DNA of 41,120 nucleotides, from positions 1 through 41,120 of the forward strand of contig NZ_JAAHHT010000012.1 in the NCBI RefSeq assembly GCF_010672085.1, given 5' to 3'. The stretch comes from Okeania sp. SIO3I5 (lineage in GTDB: Bacteria; Cyanobacteriota; Cyanobacteriia; Cyanobacteriales; Microcoleaceae). The notes under the pieces were generated by a model. The model was not told the origin of the DNA. It did no database searches and saw nothing but the letters and a program-made list of their open reading frames with translations. A program made the position numbers and the translations under genes. How positions within the stretch are numbered: the stretch's first letter is position 1; each line of letters begins with the position of its first letter. This document shows positions 34,888-41,120 of this stretch, piece after piece.

Positions 34888-35088
34888 TTGAATTCAGAAA
34901 TTAAAAAATATCCATCTTGTTCTTTACATCAAGATGTTAGTGAATATGTAGCCGATCTACAATTTCACATGACTTTACACGCTCGTAATTTAGTTCCTTC
35001 TCTTAATCAAGTAAAAGATGGTCGCGAGGAAATGTTGCAGCAAACTCAAGCTCATTTTGAAAAGTTGATTTCTAGACAGCCTCTTTAA
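34888..35088 (+). CDS. Small uncharacterised protein, 66 aa
   Basis: The product starts at TTG with a strong ggggagga site eight bases upstream and reads MNSEIKKYPSCSLHQDVSEY through FHMTLHARNLVPSLNQ to HFEKLISRQPL. It is mostly polar and probably helical, with no signal peptide or membrane segment. I do not recognise a family. Three things argue that it is real: the ribosome binding site, an intrinsic terminator starting 25 bases after the stop, and amino-acid composition unlike the repeat translations nearby. It is the only unbroken gene in the repeat-rich region between ndhE and groES. Confidence 0.7.
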   Translation: MNSEIKKYPSCSLHQDVSEYVADLQFHMTLHARNLVPSLNQVKDGREEMLQQTQAHFEKLISRQPL

Positions 35089-35112
35089 TTTTTTTTCTAT
35101 ATATTTTTTTGG

Positions 35113-35153
35113 AAAAAGCCCAATTTCAAGTAATAAATAAAATTGGCTTTTTT
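35113..35153 (+). terminator. Intrinsic terminator of the 66-aa gene
   Basis: AAAAAGCC-C-AATTT pairs with AAATT-GGCTTTTTT, a 13-bp stem with one bulge, followed by more T. It also reads as a terminator on the other strand. Confidence 0.8.
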
Positions 35154-35326
35154 AGTTTTTTTCAAAACTTCAATTACCCCACATTCTATAGAACCCCTAA
35201 ACGTATCTTTTACATTAACTTTCCTTTTTGATGCACAACCAAAAAACGGAAAGAGCGATTACTTTCTAGGGCGTCTAATAAATTAAAGAGGTTAACAAAA
35301 TGGGTATTGTATGATACACATCGATG

Positions 35327-35466
35327 GCGTTGGCGGAGCCTAGCGGCTGCTACATCGCTATACCAATCAAATGACTGAGGCTACCTCTAGGAATTCCTCC
35401 CAGAAAGTTTACGGAACGCTTGTCATACCTTGTGCTGATATAGCTGGGGCTAGGCTCCGCCAACGC
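35327..35466. mobile_element. 140-bp foldback with perfect 18-bp arms
   Basis: GCGTTGGCGGAGCCTAGC at 35327-35344 is the exact inverse of GCTAGGCTCCGCCAACGC at 35449-35466. The GC-rich arms stand out in AT-rich DNA. The interior has no coding frame, so this looks like a miniature inverted-repeat element. Confidence 0.8.
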
Positions 35467-35537
35467 TCTATATTATTTGAGGCAAAGCGAATAAATTTTC
35501 TATGAGATAAGGTGCTTTATACAATATCTCATCGTAG

Positions 35538-35757
35538 TTACAGAGTTCTTTAAAGAGGCGGTTGTCTGTTGCTGTCCATCAAGATGAAAATGCAGCAGTA
35601 AATGTATTAGTCGCGGGCGGGCAGTCTGAAACAAAAGACGGACGTGGAGGCAAGGGTAAGACTAGGGTCAAGGTAGCAGTCTGTGAAACGTCAACTTGCC
35701 CTTGAGCTACGGCTCGGTAGGAACCCTCGTGTCTTTGGGCTAGGCAGGATGTCAAAG
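35538..35757 (+). pseudogene. tnpB C-terminal remnant with IS200/IS605 right end
   Basis: From 35538 to the TGA at 35705 the frame reads LSVAVHQDENAAVNVLVAGG, then a Gly/Lys-rich tail ending VCETSTCP. DENAAVNVL is the third RuvC motif of TnpB, with its catalytic Asp, and the tail is the usual C-terminus. The zinc ribbon and everything upstream are gone. After the stop, ggctaggcaggatgtcaaag at 35737-35756 matches the right-end signature of these elements. TnpB is the RNA-guided nuclease of IS605-family transposons; the fragment cannot be active. Confidence 0.75.
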
Positions 35758-35758
35758 A

Positions 35759-36002
35759 ATGAGATGGAACTGTCTAGAAAAACTCAGACGTCTTAGTTAT
35801 TTCTACTAATTTAGATTTTTGATTTGGGATTAGTAAATAGTTCAGAGGTAAAAACCTTTGACTTTAGAGTGCTTCACACAATGAGATGGAACTGCCTAGA
35901 AAAACTCAGACGTCTTAGTTATTTCTACTAATTTAGATTTTTGATTTGGGATTAGTAAATAGTTCAGAGGTAAAAACCTTTGACTTTAGAGTGCTTCATA
36001 CA
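35759..36002 (+). repeat. 122-bp tandem duplication
   Basis: The block starting atgagatggaactg at 35759 is repeated at 35881 with only a few changes (gtctag versus gcctag; the ends cacaca versus cataca). The second copy joins the minisatellite at 36014. No gene. Confidence 0.92.
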
Positions 36003-36013
36003 TGCAGCCCACA

Positions 36014-36180
36014 CCTCCCCATCCTCCTCATCCTCCTCATCCTCCCCATCCTCCCCATCCTCCCCATCCTCCCCATCCTCCCCATCCTCCCCATCCTCCC
36101 CATCCTCCCCATCCTCCCCATCCTCCCCATCCTCCTCATCCTCCCCATCCTCCCCATCCTCCCCATCCTCCCCATCCTCT
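36014..36180 (+). repeat. 9-bp minisatellite, catcctccc, upstream of groESL
   Basis: About 18 units of catcctccc, three or four with a t (catcctcct). The array ends 35 bases before the K-box. All three frames are open through it, giving PHP, ILP or SSP repeats with no biological support as a protein. Confidence 0.95.
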
Positions 36181-36214
36181 ATAATTTAACTATTGGCAAA
36201 TACCCAAATCCTCA

Positions 36215-36230
36215 GTTCGGGAACCCGTAC
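36215..36230 (+). promoter_or_regulatory. K-box of the groESL operon
   Basis: GTTCGGGAACCCGTAC fits the published cyanobacterial K-box pattern GTTCGG-NNAN-CCNNAC at every fixed position. It lies 40 bases upstream of CIRCE. The K-box is linked to light- and heat-responsive control of groESL; the binding protein is not identified by sequence here. Confidence 0.8.
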
Positions 36231-36269
36231 AGTTTAGTTAGTTGCGATCGCAACTCTTATTCAGCTAAA

Positions 36270-36296
36270 TTAGCACTCAGATGGTGAGAGTGCTAA
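36270..36296 (+). promoter_or_regulatory. CIRCE operator (HrcA-binding site)
   Basis: TTAGCACTC-nine bases-GAGTGCTAA is a perfect CIRCE inverted repeat, 77 bases before the groES ATG. HrcA binding here should repress groESL and be released by heat. Confidence 0.97.
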
Positions 36297-36373
36297 AAAA
36301 ACAAAATGAAGTTGAATTTTCAGTTTTACTTGAAGCCTCTCAACAACAATAAAACTAATCTGGAGGTAATGTA

Positions 36374-36685
36374 ATGGCAGCCGTAACACTGAGTGTTTCT
36401 ACTGTTAAACCCTTGGGCGAACGTGTATTTGTTAAAGTTAGCGAATCTGAAGAAAAAACAGCAGGTGGTATTCTTCTACCTGACACTGCGAAAGAAAAAC
36501 CCCAAGTAGGAGAAGTTGTTGCCGCTGGGCCTGGTAAACGCAACGATGATGGTTCCCGCGCCGAAATGGAAGTCAAAGTAGGAGATAAAGTTCTCTACTC
36601 CAAATATGCTGGAACTGATATCAAACTCGGTGGCGATGAATATGTCCTACTTGCAGAAAAAGACATTCTCGCAATTGTTAACTAA
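36374..36685 (+). CDS. groES: Co-chaperonin GroES
   Basis: GroES caps the GroEL ring to create the folding chamber. The 103-aa product shows the family order: the N-terminal strand [17 protein letters not shown], the mobile loop [19 protein letters not shown] near residues 25-43 that contacts GroEL, the [12 protein letters not shown] segment, and [20 protein letters not shown] before [11 protein letters not shown]. The start is supported by ggaggtaatgta, and the operon is controlled by the CIRCE and K-box sites upstream. It is 157 bases upstream of groEL. Confidence 0.98.
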   Translation: MAAVTLSVSTVKPLGERVFVKVSESEEKTAGGILLPDTAKEKPQVGEVVAAGPGKRNDDGSRAEMEVKVGDKVLYSKYAGTDIKLGGDEYVLLAEKDILAIVN

Positions 36686-36726
36686 TACCTCACCCTTAAG
36701 GGCAAGGTTTCAAAGAAGTTGTTCCA

Positions 36727-36774
36727 TAGCACTAGCAAACTTTTTCTTGATATTTGATGTTTGCTAAAGTGCTA
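36727..36774 (+). promoter_or_regulatory. Hairpin in the groES-groEL spacer
   Basis: TAGCACTAGCAAAC (36727-36740) pairs, apart from a small bulge, with GTTTGCTAAAGTGCTA (36759-36774). The stem of about 14 bp could reduce read-through or protect the 3' end of groES mRNA, changing the GroES:GroEL ratio. It partly resembles CIRCE arms (TAGCAC...GTGCTA), but the spacer is too long for HrcA. The function is inference. Confidence 0.6.
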
Positions 36775-36824
36775 AAACAACTAACTATCGACACAGAAAA
36801 AAATAATCATCTAGAAATTACTAA

Positions 36825-38477
<1,653 letters not shown>

Positions 38478-38485
38478 GTTTTTTG

Positions 38486-38515
38486 AGGTAGGGAACAGTT
38501 TGGATCTTGTTCCCT
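38486..38515 (+). terminator. Hairpin directly after groEL
   Basis: AGGGAACA (38490-38497) pairs with TGTTCCCT (38508-38515) around a ten-base loop. It is not followed by a clear T tract. It may act together with the next hairpin. Confidence 0.5.
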
Positions 38516-38553
38516 CTCTAATTTGTTTGTGTGAAAAGTGTGTATTGTGTTTG

Positions 38554-38590
38554 AGTCACTTCCAGTTTTTGGAGGTGACTTTTTGGTTTT
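38554..38590 (+). terminator. Intrinsic terminator of groESL
   Basis: AGTCACTTCC pairs with GGAGGTGACT with one G-T pair, followed by TTTTGGTTTT. It lies about 75 bases past the groEL stop and is the best terminator candidate for the operon. Confidence 0.8.
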
Positions 38591-38750
38591 ATGGAACTGA
38601 TTTGGGTTCTTTTTTCGGCGATCGACAGATAGATGATAAATTTGATTTTTGCGGAATTAATTAATCAGGACTTACGCAAAGGCAGTATATATGGTGTCCT
38701 GGTGCGTTACTAAGCGCGCTAACACACCCTACGAATAGCGTTCATGCGTA
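38591..38750. other. Short spacer after groESL
   Basis: Contains a GGCGATCG octamer-like site and a stretch, aggacttacgcaaaggc, of the type found in other dispersed repeats. No gene seen. Confidence 0.45.
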
Positions 38751-38901
38751 ATATCATGTCCGTTGGTATCGTTTGTGTAAAAATTGGGGAAATATTTACC
38801 GTCATGTAAGGTTTTTCCTTCTCTTGTAGGGGCGAATGGCCGTTCGCCCCTACTTCTTCCTTACCTTGTCTATACAATACCGATGCTACCGGACATGATA
38901 T
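38751..38901 (-). mobile_element. 'ATATCATGTCCG' MITE, copy 2
   Basis: Reverse orientation of the element at 11729-11900, with the same body apart from the variable palindrome (here ggggcgaatggccgttcgcccc, near 38829). Terminal inverted repeats ATATCATGTCCG are exact on both sides. Confidence 0.88.
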
Positions 38902-38942
38902 AAGTCCTATTAATATCTAAAAATTCATCATTAATAGGACTT

Positions 38943-39268
38943 ATATTATGTTCGGTTGAATACTTACACTTAGGAGGAAGGAAGGCAGAAGGTATCCGCC
39001 GTACCCCACGAGTGAAAGCTATGCTTTATATCATGTTCGGATAATCAGTTATAAATAAAATTTGAGCTGCTGAGAGTAGGGAAAAGATATTATACTTCTA
39101 CTTTTCTCCTGACTCCTTTCTCCAGAAATTCTGAGGACCTACGGACGTTGCTTGAACATTAATGCGTTACATGTCGCGCAGCGTTAGCGGAGCGAAAGCG
39201 TCAGCAATACGTCCCTACCTCCTGACTCCTTGATAATTATTTATAAGTATTCAACCGAACATGATATT
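38943..39268. mobile_element. Cluster of 'ATATCATGTTCGG' ends with a nested GGACGT element
   Basis: ATATTATGTTCGG at 38943 and ATATCATGTTCGG at 39028 run rightward, and an inverted end (ccgaacatgatat) closes at about 39268, so the segment 39028-39268 looks like one element of about 240 bp. Within it lies the GGACGT element at 39140-39218. The 38943-39027 part is probably a fragment of another copy. Confidence 0.65.
39140..39218 (-). mobile_element. 'GGACGT' miniature element, copy 2
   Basis: Reverse complement of most of 33252-33353: shares ggacgt ends, aacattaatgcgtt, and gcgttagcggagcgaaagcg. Short, GC-rich, with no frame. Confidence 0.78.
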
Positions 39269-39337
39269 ACCCACATCTTTCTTAACATAAAACTTGGGCA
39301 TGATAGATTAATAATGATAGCTTTTTTATAATAGACA

Positions 39338-39446
39338 TAGGCGTGAAAATTAAAAAGAGAATCAATTCTTATCCATAAATTATCAATTACTTCTTCCTGT
39401 TCCCTGTTCCCTATTCCCTGTTCCCTCTTTTCCGGAGAGGTCTAAT
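39338..39446 (+). repeat. STRR-containing dispersed element upstream of ccmK3
   Basis: gcgtgaaaattaaaaa, then tccataaattatcaattact, a ttccctg heptamer tract (39397-39430) and ccggagaggtctaat. The same series lies at about 19968-20062. It ends about 80 bases before the ccmK3 start. Confidence 0.75.
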
Positions 39447-39525
39447 TTATAAATTTATATATACAGCATTACCTATTGAGATTACAATTATATTAATTGA
39501 TTCTTGATAATGGAGGAACGTTTCC

Positions 39526-39831
39526 ATGCCAGAAGCAGTAGGTGTCATAGAAACTATTGGTTTTCCTAGTATTTTAGCTGCTGCAGATGCAATGGTTAAA
39601 GCTGCACGAGTTACCTTAGTTTACTATGATAAAGCTGAAAGAGGCCACTTTGTAGTTGCAGTTCGAGGACCAACTTCTGAAGTTTATCCTTCAGTCCAAG
39701 CTGGTATTGAAGCAGCAGAAAAAGTATATGGAGGTATAGTGGACAGTCATTATATTGTTCCTAATCCACCAGAGAATGTAGAATCTGTATTACCACTAGA
39801 ATATACAGAAATTAGCGAACAGTTTAGATGA
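39526..39831 (+). CDS. ccmK3: Carboxysome shell protein CcmK3
   Basis: CcmK proteins are BMC-domain tiles of the carboxysome shell, where Rubisco and carbonic anhydrase are enclosed. The 101-aa product carries the BMC core AVGVIETIGFPSILAAADAM and the CcmK3-type segment VTLVYYDKAERGHFVVAVRG, in place of the KIGSGR-type pore loop of CcmK1/K2, and ends YIVPNPPENVESVLPLEYTE. CcmK3 is reported not to form its own hexamers but to join CcmK4 in mixed hexamers. The start has a taatggaggaacg ribosome binding site. The pairing with ccmK4 away from the main ccm operon is the usual satellite layout. Confidence 0.93.
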   Translation: MPEAVGVIETIGFPSILAAADAMVKAARVTLVYYDKAERGHFVVAVRGPTSEVYPSVQAGIEAAEKVYGGIVDSHYIVPNPPENVESVLPLEYTEISEQFR

Positions 39832-39997
39832 TAATGGATAATGGATAATGGATAATTGATAATTAATCCCCAGAGGTTTAAAGCCTCTACTTTTAAATGG
39901 ATAATTGATAATTAGAGATAGTTTTCATTATCTATTATCAATTAATGAAAATTAATCTAGAGAATTTAATTCTTAACTGAAATTTAGGAGAAATATA
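39832..39997. repeat. ccmK3-ccmK4 spacer with ggataat heptamers
   Basis: A ggataat tract (39837-39857) is followed by cagaggtttaaagcctctac, a short hairpin, and more ggataattgataatt. The ribosome binding site of ccmK4 (ttaggagaa) lies at the right end. The two genes may still be co-transcribed. Confidence 0.7.
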
Positions 39998-40351
39998 ATG
40001 GCGCAACAAGCTGTTGGAGCATTGGAAACTAAGGGTTTTCCTGGTATTTTAGCTGCTGCAGATGCAATGGTGAAAGCTGGTAGAGTTACTTTAGTTGGTT
40101 ATATTAGGGTTGGTAGTGCGCGATTTACTGTTCAAATTAGAGGTGATGTTTCGGAAGTAAAAACTGCTATGGATGCAGGAATTGCAGCAGTAGAAAAAGT
40201 TTATGGTGCTAGTTTAGAGTCTTGGGTAATTATTCCTCGTCCCCATGAGAATATTGTGGCAGTTTTACCGATAGATTTTAATCCAGGTGTTGAAGAGTTC
40301 CGCCAGCGAGTAGAAGGAATAACTGTACCAGGATTGCCTGGTGGTAGGTGA
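39998..40351 (+). CDS. ccmK4: Carboxysome shell protein CcmK4
   Basis: The 117-aa BMC-domain product reads AVGALETKGFPGILAAADAM at its start, with RVTLVGYIRVGSARFTVQIRG for the pore-side strand and loop (RVGSAR), followed by DVSEVKTAMDAGIAAVEKVYG and SWVIIPRPHENIVAVLPIDF. These blocks are those of CcmK4, not of the major tiles CcmK1/K2. CcmK4 can form homohexamers or combine with CcmK3; the pair is thought to adjust shell permeability under changing pH or CO2 supply. The length and C-terminal extension (VEGITVPGLPGGR) are normal for the type. Its ribosome binding site is aggagaaata. Confidence 0.93.
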   Translation: MAQQAVGALETKGFPGILAAADAMVKAGRVTLVGYIRVGSARFTVQIRGDVSEVKTAMDAGIAAVEKVYGASLESWVIIPRPHENIVAVLPIDFNPGVEEFRQRVEGITVPGLPGGR

Positions 40352-40388
40352 TTTTTGATTAGCTAAATATATACTAATCCTATTAAAA

Positions 40389-40471
40389 ACCGTCCACATT
40401 ACTGTTGTATTACCAAGAGTTATGCTCCGAATAATTTTAGTTATTATTCACTGTAATAGTCTGTGGACGGT
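40389..40471 (+). other. 83-nt structured element downstream of ccmK4
   Basis: Three nested helices can be drawn: ACCGTCCACA/TGTGGACGGT (10 bp), ATTAC/GTAAT (5 bp), and an inner GAATAAT/ATTATTC hairpin (40429-40435 with 40443-40449). The outer arms are perfect. It begins 37 bases after the ccmK4 stop codon and has no T tract. It could be a transcript-end structure, a small RNA or a miniature element. Confidence 0.6.
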
Positions 40472-40546
40472 AAATATAAATATGAGTTTAGGCTGTTAAT
40501 TTTGATGTAGTTATCTGTTAGGCTTTAGCTAGTAATTAGTAGGTGT

Positions 40547-40700
40547 TATTTCAGTTATCAGTTCTCAGTTCCTCTGGCGCTCACCCAGAGGCTTGAAATA
40601 CGGAAATTGATTTTTTTCATCCTCTTAAAATCAGTTATCAGTTATCAGTTCCTCTGGCGCTCACCTAGAGACTTGAAATACGGAATTAGACCTGATTTTT
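40547..40700. repeat. 80-bp tandem duplication with a hairpin
   Basis: cctctggcgctcaccc at 40571 recurs at 40651 (80-base period) along with the flanking cagttatcagtt and cttgaaatacgga. The first copy folds as CCTCTGG-loop-CCAGAGG. The heptamer agttatc lies in the second copy. Confidence 0.85.
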
Positions 40701-40788
40701 TGGTAAAAGATTAAAAGCAAGTACAGGACAAATCAACTGTAATTGAATAAGGACATATATATCTTTATAAATATCAATCCAAAAATTA

Positions 40789-41045
40789 ATTAGGGTTTGC
40801 TGAAAAAGTCTTATGGGTGAGGGTAGGAGTCAGGAGACTCAAGACTCGAGACTGGAAGAGTAAGGAATGAGCGAGGAGGCAGAAGGAAGAATTTAATTGG
40901 TGATTTTTCGGCTCTTGTCAACCCTTTCATCCTAACTTTATGCAGCTCTCGCGGAGCAAAAAACTTGTACTTTTTCAAGACCTAAAACGGCTAAAACCTT
41001 TATCTGTCAATGCTTTAAAATTTAATCAGCAAACCCCAATTAATT
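40789..41045 (+). mobile_element. 'GGGTTTGCTGA' element, un-nested copy
   Basis: The ends AATTAGGGTTTGCTGA and TCAGCAAACCCCAATTAATT are inverted repeats; the interior has a TCAGGAG/actcgag stretch, then blocks shared with 33081-33456. At about 257 bp it shows the base size of the family without an inner MITE. Confidence 0.8.
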
Positions 41046-41120
41046 TCGAGTATTAAAATACAAAAAAAAGTGATAAGTGAAAATTTTATATATATAAAAT
41101 ACACTAAATTACAATTATTA

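Noticed and set aside
36002-36287. Open frames across the array upstream of groES
   Set aside because: Same cause: low-complexity translation of catcctccc units in three frames.
36727-36774. Second CIRCE operator
   Set aside because: The half sites are incomplete and the spacing is about twice the nine bases that HrcA needs.
39526-40351. Main carboxysome operon
   Set aside because: No ccmL, ccmM, ccmN or rubisco genes are present; the sequence types match the separate ccmK3-ccmK4 locus.

Overview
The window is almost certainly from a filamentous, low-GC cyanobacterium. It carries the NDH-1 subunit order ndhA-ndhI-ndhG-ndhE, a ccmK3-ccmK4 carboxysome shell pair, a groES-groEL operon with CIRCE and K-box sites, many GCGATCGC (HIP1-like) octamers and heptanucleotide tandem repeats of the STRR kind. 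The low coding density, with spacers up to 2.2 kb full of miniature elements, resembles Trichodesmium/Okeania-type genomes. That genus-level guess is inference.

Layout. 0-3.6 kb: rsmI, two small conserved genes, the SRP RNA, a YciI-like gene and thpR. 3.8-7.0 kb: a two-gene module of a truncated HEPN-like protein and a double P-loop 'KGGVGR' ATPase; both genes look damaged. 7.9-10.4 kb: a DUF2157/GDYXXLXY membrane pair. 10.4-11.4 kb: a decayed xisH-xisI pair in which every lesion can be read from the sequence. 12.0-13.9 kb: sppA. 13.9-16.1 kb: a repeat-filled spacer. 16.1-19.7 kb: a cupin, type 2 IPP isomerase, a GNAT/FeeM-like acyltransferase and a SAM methyltransferase. 20.3-27.1 kb: alr, an HNH endonuclease, sixA, gltA and a CLC channel/transporter, each separated by repeats. 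28.0-28.4 kb: a frameshifted GAF-domain remnant. 28.8-32.6 kb: ndhAIGE with inflated spacers. 32.6-36.2 kb: a mobile-element sink with 9-bp minisatellites, IS200/IS605 ends, a tnpB remnant and one small gene with good expression signals. 36.2-38.6 kb: groESL. 39.5-40.4 kb: ccmK3 and ccmK4, followed by a structured hairpin.

How the parts relate. NdhA/I/G/E form part of the membrane arm and connecting module of NDH-1, which serves respiration, cyclic electron flow and CO2 uptake. CcmK3/K4 help build the carboxysome shell, so both groups touch the carbon-concentrating mechanism. The rest is housekeeping: rRNA methylation, protein targeting, D-alanine supply, isoprenoid precursors, citrate synthesis and protein folding.

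The most notable material is (i) the HEPN + KGGVGR ATPase pair, with an in-frame stop and a MITE at its 5' end, (ii) the xisHI pair disrupted by a 24-bp and a 167-bp insertion whose removal restores the reading frames, (iii) at least four families of foldback elements that nest inside each other and expand operon spacers, and (iv) related 9-bp minisatellites, one of which ends about 35 bp upstream of the groESL K-box.
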